Shown here piece after piece: positions 28,237-34,797 of a stretch of DNA of 44,440 nucleotides. Both the position numbers and the translations under genes were made by a program. Origin of the DNA: Oscillospiraceae bacterium (GTDB lineage Bacteria; Bacillota; Clostridia; Oscillospirales; Ruminococcaceae); NCBI GenBank assembly GCA_009784625.1, contig WRBI01000017.1:1-44440 (forward strand). The letters run 5' to 3'. The number at the start of each line of letters is the position of its first letter. The first letter of the stretch is position 1. Under the pieces are notes generated by a model. It was not told the origin of the DNA. It worked only from the letters and a program-made list of their open reading frames with translations, and made no database searches.

Positions 28237-29631
28237 ATGAAAGTATACAATACCCTGACCCGTCAAAAAGAAGACTTTATCCCGCTCGAAGAAGGCCGGG
28301 TAAAAATATACGCCTGTGGCCCAACGGTCTATAACTTTATCCATATCGGCAACGCAAGGCCCCTCTGTGTCTTCGACGTTTTGCGCCGTTATCTCGAATA
28401 CCGCGGCTATCTGGTAACCTTTGTTCAAAACTTCACCGACATAGACGACAAGATCATAAACAAAGCCAACGAAGAGGGTGTGAGCTCAAGCGAGATCGCC
28501 GAGCGCTACATCGCTGAATACCAGGTCGACGCCAAAGGTCTGGGCCTGCGCGCGGCCACCCATCATCCCAAAGCAACCGAGGTAATCCCCGAGATTATCG
28601 AGATTGTACAGGGGATCATCGACAAGGGGATGGGATACGAAAAAGACGGTACGGTATACTTTCGGGCAAACAAACATGAGGGCTATGGCAAGCTCTCTCA
28701 TCAGCCGCTTGAGGATTTGGAATCCGGCGCGCGGATTGATGTAAGTGAAGACAAAGAAAACGCGACCGACTTTGTACTTTGGAAAGCGGCAAAACCGGGT
28801 GAGCCTTTCTGGGCGTCGCCTTGGGGATCTGGCCGACCGGGCTGGCATATCGAGTGTTCGGCTATGGTGGGCAAGTTGATGGGCGAGCAGATCGACATCC
28901 ACTGCGGCGGGCAGGATCTGATCTTTCCGCATCACGAAAATGAAATCGCACAAAGCGAGTGCCACACCGGCAAGCATTATGTAAAATACTGGATGCACAA
29001 CGGTTATATCAATGTGGACAACAAGAAGATGTCAAAGTCGCTGGGCAACTTTTTCACGGTTCGCGACGTTTCTGAAAAGTTTGGGTACGAGCCGATCAAG
29101 CTGATGATGATCAGCGCGCATTACCGCAGCCCGATCAACTACAGCTATGAAATTTTAGAGCAGAGCAAATCGGCGCTTGAGCGGCTTTACACCTGCCGTG
29201 AGAACTTGGAGTTCGCGACCAAAAACCCCGGGGAGACAGACGGCAGCGAAACCGGCTTTTTTGAACAGCTCGAGAATCGCCGGCTTCAGTTTGTGCAGGC
29301 CATGGACGATGATTTGAACACCGCCGACGGCCTGGCTGCCCTGTTTGAGCTTGCGCGGGACTGCAACAGCTACTTCGCAGCACCCAAATCGGCGGGTACA
29401 TCGGGGGCGGCGATCGCCCTGTTCGATGAGCTGTGCGCTGTGCTGGGGATATTATACAACCGCAAGGCACCGGTCAGTCTGGACGATGAGATTAAAGCCC
29501 TGATCGAAGAGCGTGGGCAAGCCCGCAAGGACAAAAATTTCGCGTTGGCAGACAAAATCCGCGATGACCTGGCCGCCAGGGGCATCCGCCTGGAAGACAC
29601 CCCCCAAGGGGTCAAATGGCATCAGGATTAG
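28237..29631 (+). CDS. cysS: Cysteinyl-tRNA synthetase
   Basis: This class I synthetase charges tRNA-Cys. Diagnostic parts are CGPTVYNFIHIGNARP (zinc ligand and HIGN signature), WHIECSAM, DIHCGGQDLIFPHHENE (zinc site) and KMSKSLGNFF. The 464-residue length is usual. AAAGGAGG precedes the ATG. The anticodon-binding helical end has GQARKDKNFALADKIRDDL. The gene is complete and followed by its own terminator. Confidence 0.96.
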   Translation: MKVYNTLTRQKEDFIPLEEGRVKIYACGPTVYNFIHIGNARPLCVFDVLRRYLEYRGYLVTFVQNFTDIDDKIINKANEEGVSSSEIAERYIAEYQVDAKGLGLRAATHHPKATEVIPEIIEIVQGIIDKGMGYEKDGTVYFRANKHEGYGKLSHQPLEDLESGARIDVSEDKENATDFVLWKAAKPGEPFWASPWGSGRPGWHIECSAMVGKLMGEQIDIHCGGQDLIFPHHENEIAQSECHTGKHYVKYWMHNGYINVDNKKMSKSLGNFFTVRDVSEKFGYEPIKLMMISAHYRSPINYSYEILEQSKSALERLYTCRENLEFATKNPGETDGSETGFFEQLENRRLQFVQAMDDDLNTADGLAALFELARDCNSYFAAPKSAGTSGAAIALFDELCAVLGILYNRKAPVSLDDEIKALIEERGQARKDKNFALADKIRDDLAARGIRLEDTPQGVKWHQD

Positions 29632-29649
29632 CGCCGGACCGCCATCTGC

Positions 29650-29686
29650 GTCGCGTTCCCGGTTCTCTGGGGGCGCGATGTTTTTT
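29650..29686 (+). terminator. Terminator after cysS
   Basis: TCGCGTTCCC and GGGGGCGCGA form the stem, and TTTTTT follows at 29681-29686. Confidence 0.65.
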
Positions 29687-29738
29687 GCCCGCGGCGGATA
29701 CGGTATTTGAAGCGGCTGATTGTCAATTGTGTTTATTC

Positions 29739-29766
29739 TTGACAAACGCCAAATAGCTGGTATAAT
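29739..29766 (+). promoter_or_regulatory. Strong promoter of tRNA-Ser
   Basis: TTGACA (29739-29744), 16-bp spacer, TATAAT (29761-29766) with a TGG extension. It lies 44 bp before the tRNA. Confidence 0.85.
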
Positions 29767-29810
29767 AGGAATGTTCGCGCCGGGCGTCATTTGTTTTCCG
29801 GCGTTGAGAT

Positions 29811-29902
29811 GGAGAGATGGCTGAGCTGGTCTAAGGCGCACGACTGGAAATCGTGTGTGGGCTAATACCCCACCGAGGGTTCGAATCCCTCTCTCTCCGC
29901 CA
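29811..29902 (+). tRNA. tRNA-Ser (anticodon GGA)
   Basis: Acceptor stem GGAGAGA pairs with TCTCTCC, followed by discriminator G and an encoded CCA (29900-29902). The anticodon arm is CACGA-CTGGAAA-TCGTG with GGA at loop positions 34-36. A long variable arm, TGTGGGCTAATACCCCAC, is typical of serine tRNAs. The T arm is GAGGG-TTCGAAT-CCCTC. Its 3' 62 bp (29841-29902) are duplicated at 43792-43853, so this gene is the integration target and the element restores it. Confidence 0.97.
29841..29902 (+). repeat. attL core: 62-bp direct repeat within tRNA-Ser
   Basis: It is identical to 43792-43853 and runs from the anticodon arm to the CCA end. Confidence 0.93.
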
Positions 29903-29934
29903 AAAAACCGCATGATTGTGCGGTTTTTTCTTTT
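29902..29934 (+). terminator. Terminator behind tRNA-Ser, within the element
   Basis: AAAAAACCGCA-TGATTG-TGCGGTTTTTT is a canonical intrinsic terminator starting at the attL edge. It replaces the chromosomal one now found at 43956-43992. Confidence 0.85.
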
Positions 29935-29938
29935 GCTG

Positions 29939-29950
29939 TGAATTCGATAG
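29939..29950 (+). promoter_or_regulatory. Candidate left integrase arm site TGAATTCGATAG
   Basis: The ten bases TGAATTCGAT recur in the same orientation at 43737-43746. They lie 36 bp inside attL and about 45 bp inside attR, respectively. This is inferred from position only. Confidence 0.35.
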
Positions 29951-29982
29951 AGACCCGTCATCAGCATCCAATAAAGGTGATT

Positions 29983-30057
29983 TGGCGCCGGTGCGGCGAC
30001 GGAATGAATGTAATAATTGACGACTGGATTAAACCGGGTGCAATTGGATGGCATTCT
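29983..30057 (+). ncRNA. Left copy of a hairpin sequence repeated at both element ends
   Basis: The segment has GCGGCGACGGAATG followed by a long hairpin: GAATG/CATTC outside, AATTG/CAATT, then CTGG-ATTAAA-CCGG. It aligns with 43655-43733, where the primary sequence of the stem differs but pairing is kept. No ORF or good promoter is seen on this side; a T-run follows at about 30075-30081. The stretch 29935-30186 holds nothing else beyond this and the inverted repeat at 30135. Confidence 0.4.
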
Positions 30058-30134
30058 CTCAGGGCTGTCGGGGGCTTTTTTTCGCATAAAGCCGGGGGTG
30101 CATCACACGACTTTGCTTCTGCTGTAGTTGCTGA

Positions 30135-30172
30135 CTTTTCAAGTATATATCATTATTATATCACTTGAAAAG
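30135..30172. promoter_or_regulatory. Operator-like inverted repeat upstream of the DUF6809 gene
   Basis: CTTTTCAAGT at 30135-30144 and ACTTGAAAAG at 30163-30172 are perfect reverse complements separated by 18 AT-rich bases that could hold a -10 element. Confidence 0.5.
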
Positions 30173-30186
30173 GGAGAGCAAAAGGA

Positions 30187-30453
30187 ATGAAAAAGACGGT
30201 CTTGGGGCAACTATTTAACGGAGAGATTTACCCCCATGAGCAGACCCGGCCAAAGGATGAACGGTATCAAGAGGTCGCTATAAAGATAGGTGAGGCGACC
30301 AGAAGCTTGTGTAATACATTCACACCGGAACAGCAAGTGCTGTTCGACCAGCTTAAAGATCACTGCTTGATCGTGGCGGGGATGGAGCATGGCGCTGTGT
30401 TTGAGGAAGGGTTTAGGTTGGGGGCTAGGATCGCTATAGAGGTGCTGATATAG
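30187..30453 (+). CDS. DUF6809-like small protein
   Basis: The 88-residue product begins KKTVLGQLFNGEIYPHEQ and ends FEEGFRLGARIAIEVLI. It resembles the DUF6809 small helical proteins that are frequent in clostridial mobile elements and have no known function. GGGAGAGCAAAAGGA lies before the ATG. It is the first gene inside the element. Confidence 0.65.
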   Translation: MKKTVLGQLFNGEIYPHEQTRPKDERYQEVAIKIGEATRSLCNTFTPEQQVLFDQLKDHCLIVAGMEHGAVFEEGFRLGARIAIEVLI

Positions 30454-30461
30454 ATGATGCA

Positions 30462-30490
30462 TTGCAAAAGTGGACTATTTGCTGTATAAT
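30462..30490 (+). promoter_or_regulatory. Promoter of the RelB-like gene
   Basis: TTGCAA (30462-30467), 17 bp, TATAAT (30485-30490). The -10 sits in a TGCT-N7-AGCA inverted repeat that suggests autoregulation by the antitoxin. Confidence 0.65.
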
Positions 30491-30514
30491 AGCATATAAA
30501 GGGAGGGGATAGCT

Positions 30515-30910
30515 GTGGCAATGAAAGCAATTACCGTTCGGGTTGATGAAAGCATCAAAGAAGAAGCTGACAAAATGCTCGAAGATATCGGCCTGAATAT
30601 GACGACCTTTATTACATCAAGCCTTAAAGCGTTGGTGAGGGAAAAGAAAGTCCCGTTTGCTTTGGTGACCAAGGATTATTTGAGCGATCAGATCATCTTA
30701 AAAAAGTTGGCCGAAGCCGAAAAGGAAGCCGCTGACCCCAATACACAGTGGTTAAGCCATGATGAGGTGTTTGGGAAGCTACTTGACGAGCGACTTTCAA
30801 ATGCTCTGCTGAATATCCCAAAGGTAAAACTTGAAGCAGACGAGAAAGGGAACGCTGTCATAGACAAAGAACAGCACCCGGAGCTTTTTGACTGGGCAGT
30901 GAATGGCTAG
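30515..30910 (+). CDS. RelB/DinJ-family antitoxin
   Basis: The N-terminal ribbon-helix-helix is AITVRVDESIKEEADKML followed by IGLNMTTFITSSLKAL, typical of RelB/DinJ DNA-binding antitoxins. The 131 residues include a long acidic C-terminal half. The GTG at 30515 has GGGAGGGG upstream. The toxin normally following it is present only as a frameshifted, truncated remnant, so the antitoxin is functionally orphaned. Confidence 0.82.
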   Translation: MAMKAITVRVDESIKEEADKMLEDIGLNMTTFITSSLKALVREKKVPFALVTKDYLSDQIILKKLAEAEKEAADPNTQWLSHDEVFGKLLDERLSNALLNIPKVKLEADEKGNAVIDKEQHPELFDWAVNG

Positions 30911-31047
30911 CGAAGCCGTTTGACATCTATATAGCCTATATTTCATGGGGCGATAGCGGGAAGTGCCGCCCGGTCTCGGTGCTTTTTGTGCATGAAAATA
31001 GAGCAACCGTTTTGGCGATTACAACGCAGTATCAAATTGTGTATTAA
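30903..31047 (+). pseudogene. Truncated, frameshifted PemK/MazF-like toxin
   Basis: An ATG at 30903 overlaps the antitoxin end, but its frame stops after six codons. Shifting frame at about 30912 gives KPFDIYIAYISWGDSGKCRP, then a strand and AITTQYQIVY before TAA at 31045. This matches the first half of PemK-family RNase toxins (K-P-x-D-x-Y-x-A-Y...G-K-x-R-P-V). The C-terminal half is missing. The toxin is very probably inactive. Confidence 0.7.
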
Positions 31048-31050
31048 GGC

Positions 31051-31082
31051 GGCACCTCCGATTCGGGAGTGCCATTGTTTTT
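31051..31082 (+). terminator. Terminator after the toxin remnant
   Basis: GGCACCTCCG and GGGAGTGCC form an imperfect stem followed by a T-rich run ending at 31082. Confidence 0.6.
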
Positions 31083-31101
31083 GCTCGAACGCAAGAAAGT
31101 G

Positions 31102-31130
31102 TTGACAATATATAACTAATTAGTTATAAT
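31102..31130 (+). promoter_or_regulatory. HigBA promoter with an operator palindrome in the spacer
   Basis: TTGACA (31102-31107), 17-bp spacer, TATAAT (31125-31130). A perfect 18-bp palindrome TATAACTAATTAGTTATA at 31111-31128 fills the spacer and touches the -10, an ideal position for repression by the downstream HTH antitoxin. Confidence 0.8.
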
Positions 31131-31147
31131 AGTATTGGGCAGGAGGG

Positions 31148-31531
31148 ATGCTCAACTTGTTTAAGGTGAAGTTTTACGAGGATAAGCAGGGCAACAAACC
31201 GATTGTCGAATATCTCTCGGCGCTGAGAAAGAAAGCGGCAACAAGCAAAAACGAACGTATAAAGCTGAAGAAGATTTCCGAATATATTGAAGTGTTAAAA
31301 GAACACGGAACCAGAGCCGGAGAGCCTTATGTAAAGCACATTGATGGTGATATATGGGAACTAAGACCCACCGATGACAGAATTTTTTTCTTCTACTGGA
31401 AAGATAACCTTTTTATATTACTTCACCACTTCGAGAAGTCCACACGAAAAACACCTCTGCGCGAAATTGAGCAGGCTAAGCGCAATATGGAAGATTTTAT
31501 CGAGAGGAGCAATCTAAATGAAAAAGGGTAA
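31148..31531 (+). CDS. RelE/HigB-type toxin (Gp49-like)
   Basis: The 127-residue product has VKFYEDKQGNKPIVEYL at the start, then GEPYVKHIDGDIWELRP, IFFFYWKDNLFILLHHFEK and a C-terminal EIEQAKRNMEDFIER. These are hallmarks of phage-derived Gp49-like HigB toxins, which cleave mRNA at the ribosome. The toxin gene comes first and overlaps the antitoxin gene by 14 bp, the order usual for higBA. Confidence 0.85.
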   Translation: MLNLFKVKFYEDKQGNKPIVEYLSALRKKAATSKNERIKLKKISEYIEVLKEHGTRAGEPYVKHIDGDIWELRPTDDRIFFFYWKDNLFILLHHFEKSTRKTPLREIEQAKRNMEDFIERSNLNEKG

Positions 31532-31838
31532 GGAATACGTTGACTCCTTGACTGACTGGGATGATTTCAAAGGAACGCTAGGCTTGTCGCCAGATGATTG
31601 GGGCGAAATAGATTTGAAGGTGAAGATTGTCGGCGAGATTATCAACGCCCGTCAAGAAGTGAGCGTCACCCAAAAGGCATTAGAAAACCTTTGCGGGGTT
31701 AAGCAGCCTATGATTGCCAGGATTGAAAACGGCGACACCGATCCGCAGTTGGGCACGGTTCTCAAGCTTCTGCGGCCACTCGGAAAGACCTTGGCAGTGG
31801 TCGACATTCCGCCCGGAGAAAATGTAGCGCGCGGTTAG
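31518..31838 (+). CDS. HigA-type HTH antitoxin
   Basis: The 106-residue product contains a Cro/CI helix-turn-helix (SVTQKALENLCGVKQPMIAR, then IENGDTDPQLGTVLKLL). It overlaps the toxin gene. It should neutralise the RelE-like toxin and bind the palindrome in the shared promoter. Confidence 0.85.
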   Translation: MKKGKEYVDSLTDWDDFKGTLGLSPDDWGEIDLKVKIVGEIINARQEVSVTQKALENLCGVKQPMIARIENGDTDPQLGTVLKLLRPLGKTLAVVDIPPGENVARG

Positions 31839-31864
31839 AGTAGAAATATGCGGGAGGGCTGCAC

Positions 31865-31981
31865 ATGGACTACCACCCCGAAGTTATACCAAAGCTGCCC
31901 GATTGTGGATGAACCGGTTGCGCTGTTTGCGAATCTGAAAAATGCAACCTAACGGAACAATTGAAAACAACCCCCGACTAG
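31865..31981 (+). pseudogene. Small Cys-rich ORF interrupted by an in-frame TGA
   Basis: From the ATG at 31865, which has GGGAGGG 8 nt upstream, the frame reads MDYHPEVIPKLPDCG, then TGA (31910-31912), then TGCAVCESEKCNLTEQLK and five more residues to TAG at 31979-31981. Counting the TGA as a residue gives four cysteines in a C-x4-C-x2-C-x4-C pattern. The stop lies in the stem of a terminator. It is most simply a small zinc-binding protein with a TGG-to-TGA nonsense change; recoding is possible but unproven. Confidence 0.45.
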
Positions 31982-32012
31982 ACGATTAAGCCTAGTCGGG
32001 GGTTTTATATTT
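31971..32012 (+). terminator. Strong intrinsic terminator
   Basis: CCCCCGACTAG and CTAGTCGGGGG form a perfect 11-bp stem, followed by TTTTATATTTTAT. Confidence 0.9.
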
Positions 32013-32029
32013 TATAAAGGAGGACGACC

Positions 32030-32203
32030 ATGCCAGATTATGCCAAGCTCTACCGCCATCTGTTCAATGCACTGACCGACGCCATTGCTCTATTGCAAAA
32101 GGCACATCAACAGGCCGAAGAGATGTACATAACAGCGCCAGACCCGGACATTCGGCAGCTAAATCCGAACACAAACACGAAAGGGGGACAAGAAGATGTC
32201 TAG
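32030..32203 (+). CDS. Small helical mobile-element protein (57 residues)
   Basis: Begins MPDYAKLYRHLFNALTDAIA and continues LLQKAHQQAEEMYI, an amphipathic helix, with a polar tail. AAAGGAGGACGACC directly precedes the ATG. Similar short proteins are common in clostridial prophages and integrative elements; the function is unknown. It overlaps the DUF1643 gene by 8 bp. Confidence 0.7.
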   Translation: MPDYAKLYRHLFNALTDAIALLQKAHQQAEEMYITAPDPDIRQLNPNTNTKGGQEDV

Positions 32204-32714
32204 CGTAGCGGCGACAGTAAAAGTCGTGGTGGCCTATTCGGACGATCAAAACCACCGCTTTTTAATCAAGCGAATTTGGGATGATTCCCGACCAAAGGCG
32301 GCAATCATCATGCTTTCGCCATCCCGCACAGCGGATGCAATCGCTATGGATATGACCAGTATGTTTGTGGTCAATAACTGCCATGCGCAAGGCTTCGGAA
32401 GCGTGAATATCATGAACATCTATTCCGGGATGGATGAAGGGTTCGAGAGTATGCCGGAAAACGACAAAACAATTGTTGATGTTTGCAATGACATGGATAC
32501 AATTGTTCTGGCCTGGGGCAAAGGAGTAGCTCACAAAAAGAAGGTGGTCAAGCGCATTGAGGAAGTCTTAAAGCTGCTAAAGCCATTTGAAAAGAAGCTG
32601 GTCGAGATATCGGATGGGGAGGACGCTGGCTTCCATCCCTTGGGGAAGACCGTCCGTTTGAAGTGGCAGTTGGTTCCGGCCAAGTTAGGGAAGCCAGAGA
32701 AACCCGGAAAGTAA
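32196..32714 (+). CDS. DUF1643-domain protein
   Basis: The 172-residue product has FLIKRIWDDSRPKAAIIMLSP, SRTADAIAMDMTS, GFGSVNIMNIYS and VLAWGKGVAHKKK, with GFHPLGKTVRLKW near the end. This is the order of conserved blocks of DUF1643, a family of unknown function often found in phages and islands. It is coupled to the small protein upstream. Confidence 0.8.
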   Translation: MSSVAATVKVVVAYSDDQNHRFLIKRIWDDSRPKAAIIMLSPSRTADAIAMDMTSMFVVNNCHAQGFGSVNIMNIYSGMDEGFESMPENDKTIVDVCNDMDTIVLAWGKGVAHKKKVVKRIEEVLKLLKPFEKKLVEISDGEDAGFHPLGKTVRLKWQLVPAKLGKPEKPGK

Positions 32715-32771
32715 AGGCGTAGCGTCTCTTTGGATGCTGCGTCTTTCATCTTGTTTAGAAAGGGTGATGGT

Positions 32772-33110
32772 TTGGTTGTTAAGGTAGGTACAGTGGCTGA
32801 CTTTGAGAGCGCCAAAGAACATTTGCCGCCTGTGGTGCGCGAAGAAGTTCATGGGATCGCTAAGATGCTCGATCAGGAGTATGGCGCTGGCCGGGAGATA
32901 GACACCGCTGATGGCGGGTATCTCCTTTGCATTGATTCGGTGGAGGATTTGAAAGAGGTGGCGTTACTCCAATCCACACCGGAGCAAGTGTACTACTTAG
33001 GGGCGGATGAGCGCTATATTAACGCGCTTTTTCTAACCCATAACGAGTTTGGGGTGAATGTAATCATCCCGGCTGAGATCGCCTCGGCTTGTCTGTTGGA
33101 AGGTGTCTAA
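32772..33110 (+). CDS. Conserved hypothetical protein
   Basis: About 112 residues from a TTG at 32772 with AAAGGGTG upstream; a TTG at 32730 in the same frame is less likely. It starts MVVKVGTVADFESAKEHLPP and contains DTADGGYLLCIDSVEDLKEV and ALFLTHNEFGVNVIIP. I do not recognise the family. It is compositionally like a small alpha/beta protein and lies in the element's accessory operon. Confidence 0.6.
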   Translation: MVVKVGTVADFESAKEHLPPVVREEVHGIAKMLDQEYGAGREIDTADGGYLLCIDSVEDLKEVALLQSTPEQVYYLGADERYINALFLTHNEFGVNVIIPAEIASACLLEGV

Positions 33111-33132
33111 ATTAAAATAGGAGTTGATTTGC

Positions 33133-33216
33133 ATGGGATATTTGATCCTTGGGCTGTGTGTCGCGGTTGTTACGTTGAGTTTGCTTGAAACCTTAGCTAA
33201 GGAGGCCGCAGCATGA
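33133..33216 (+). CDS. Very small membrane peptide (27 residues)
   Basis: Reads MGYLILGLCVAVVTLSLLET and ends LAKEAAA: one hydrophobic span with a short tail. AGGAG lies 9-10 nt upstream, and the stop overlaps the start of the next small gene (ATGA). Its function is unknown; it may be a translational-coupling leader. Confidence 0.5.
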   Translation: MGYLILGLCVAVVTLSLLETLAKEAAA

Positions 33217-33341
33217 TTTTGGGATTGCTTGCAGCGGCTTCGGTTGCCGCGACAAAGCTTTTTTCTGATGGGATGTTGTTAGGGATTGCGGTCTACACCG
33301 CTGCCCGGACAGGGCGTAAGGGGAAGAGGCGCAGACGGTAA
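33213..33341 (+). CDS. Small basic-tailed membrane protein (42 residues)
   Basis: Begins MILGLLAAASVAATKLFSDG, has a second hydrophobic stretch MLLGIAVYTAA and ends in RKGKRRRR. A strong AAGGAGG is 7 nt upstream. It overlaps the previous gene by ATGA, so the two are coupled. It might be a holin-like or toxic small peptide; nothing confirms this. Confidence 0.5.
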   Translation: MILGLLAAASVAATKLFSDGMLLGIAVYTAARTGRKGKRRRR

Positions 33342-33345
33342 GCTG

Positions 33346-33909
33346 TTATACTTCGGTATCTGTTGGTGGAGCAGGGGGATTGATATTCCCCCTGCTTTCC
33401 TTTCGCCATGCCACCAACTTTTGCATAAAATCTTCAAACACTTTGCACCCTTGCCCTCTATAGTAAAAAACGATAGTATGTTCTGTCGGATAATGCAGGT
33501 CGATTATGATGTCTTCAAATGCTGCCTTAACTTTGTCGCCTAAATACCGGTTGCGAAACTTGTTGGTACGCAGTGTTGCCATCTTTACACTGTCGCAAAA
33601 CTCCACCTTATCTTTCGGGGTGTAACTATAAAACGCCTTTGCCAGCCTATGGGTAGTAGTCTCTTGACCTTCACCATCACTTGTATTGATAGTGTAATAA
33701 TACCCCCGTTCACCATCTTTGAGCTTCACAATCTTTTTCGCTTTGAGCATTTCCGATACTTCGCCTTGGCGAACGGTTACGTTACCCTCATGCTCTAGGC
33801 CGAGCTTGGTTGCTTCGGCTGCAATTTTCTTTTGATCGTTGTACTTTATACCGCTTTCAAGCACCAGCTTCACTAAATCGAATTTACTTGGGGCTGTATC
33901 ACTGCGCAT
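33346..33909 (-). CDS. Putative winged-helix regulatory protein
   Basis: The 187-residue product has an N-terminal part resembling a winged helix (LVKLVLESGIKYNDQKKIAA, then VTVRQGEVSEMLKAKKIVKL and a YYYTI wing strand). A second alpha/beta domain contains VKAAFEDIIIDLHYPTEHTI. The tail is Pro-rich. An ArgR-like layout is possible, but I cannot assign it. GGAGG lies about 9 nt before the ATG at 33909. It is divergent from the following gene, suggesting control of the element's replication region. Confidence 0.55.
   Translation of the reverse strand: MRSDTAPSKFDLVKLVLESGIKYNDQKKIAAEATKLGLEHEGNVTVRQGEVSEMLKAKKIVKLKDGERGYYYTINTSDGEGQETTTHRLAKAFYSYTPKDKVEFCDSVKMATLRTNKFRNRYLGDKVKAAFEDIIIDLHYPTEHTIVFYYRGQGCKVFEDFMQKLVAWRKESRGNINPPAPPTDTEV
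33370..33396 (+). terminator. Terminator hairpin within the 3' end of the convergent gene
   Basis: AGCAGGGGGA and TCCCCCTGCT form a perfect 10-bp stem, followed by TTTCCTTTC. It lies inside the last codons of the minus-strand regulator. Confidence 0.65.
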
Positions 33910-34181
33910 AAACTAAAGCCTCCCAGTTGTTCATAAAATATTTACATTTGCAAAAAATCGGTGAAAATTTACGATATATTGCGTTTTTGCAAAAAAGTAA
34001 AAACTTTCGAGCTAGGACATAGTCGGTCGAAGTTATTCAAAGTTAGATATATCGAAATTATACTATAGATATTGCTAAAAATCAATATGAATTTAACGAT
34101 TGCCAATATGAGATGCGTCTGGTACAATGTTCACACGCCACTGATTATTTGGCAAACATTAAACGAAAGCGAGATCAAAAA

Positions 34182-34625
34182 ATGGAAAAGACAAAAGAGG
34201 TTCAGGCTATAAAAAATGCTCTGGATGCCTTTGTGGTTATTGCCGCTGCTCAAGTAAACCGCAATGGTAAGTTGGGTATTAGCGTTGTCAACACAGAAAC
34301 CAACGGGAAGCGCTTAAAGCTGACTTCGGGGTTGTATCGTGAGCTTGGAGAGCCGAAAACGCTCAGCTTTATGGCCAATGTGGAAACGGGTGAACTGGCA
34401 CTTGCTGAAGAGCTTCCCGGTGCTGATACATACCCTTTCTCACAAAGTAAGTCTAGCTATATTGTTTACGCCGCTGGCATGGTTGTGGGCATTACACAAG
34501 CCTTTGGCCTTAACTTTGAAGAGCGCTCATCCCTTTCCTTTAACAACGTCCGGGTTGAGAGGGTGCAAGCGGCAGATGGGAGGGAGATTGCTGTCGGCTT
34601 TGTGAAATTGACTGAGCCTAAATAA
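34182..34625 (+). CDS. Hypothetical protein upstream of the replication region
   Basis: About 147 residues, starting MEKTKEVQAIKNALDAFVVI, with QSKSSYIVYAAGMVVGITQA in the middle and a C-terminal VGFVKLTEP. The family is unknown. I chose ATG 34182 (GCGAG upstream) over 34113. The 270-bp divergent region before it is AT-rich and contains two TTTGCAAAAAA-type motifs (about 33952 and 33982) that could be promoter or operator elements. Confidence 0.55.
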   Translation: MEKTKEVQAIKNALDAFVVIAAAQVNRNGKLGISVVNTETNGKRLKLTSGLYRELGEPKTLSFMANVETGELALAEELPGADTYPFSQSKSSYIVYAAGMVVGITQAFGLNFEERSSLSFNNVRVERVQAADGREIAVGFVKLTEPK

Positions 34626-34640
34626 TCCCCCGTTGATCTC

Positions 34641-34772
34641 TCGGTGGCATTGTGGCGGGATCGCAAAATTCCGCCACTTGGCCACTGACCTTGTAATTAT
34701 CGCATATCCAAAGGGTTTTTCACAGTGACAACGTAAGTGGCAAAACAAAAAAAGTGGCGAGCTTCGCCACTC
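34641..34772. other. Candidate replication origin rich in GTGGC/GCCAC motifs
   Basis: Seven GTGGC or GCCAC pentamers lie on both strands between about 34642 and 34770, including AGTGGCGA-GCT-TCGCCACT as a hairpin just before the primase gene. Iteron-like clusters beside a primase-helicase are typical of satellite and plasmid origins. This is inferred. Confidence 0.45.
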
Positions 34773-34797
34773 AGCGAAAGGAGTATCGAAAAAATTC

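Noticed and set aside
30903-31047. Intact PemK/MazF toxin
   Set aside because: The frame is broken after three codons and the second half of the domain is absent.
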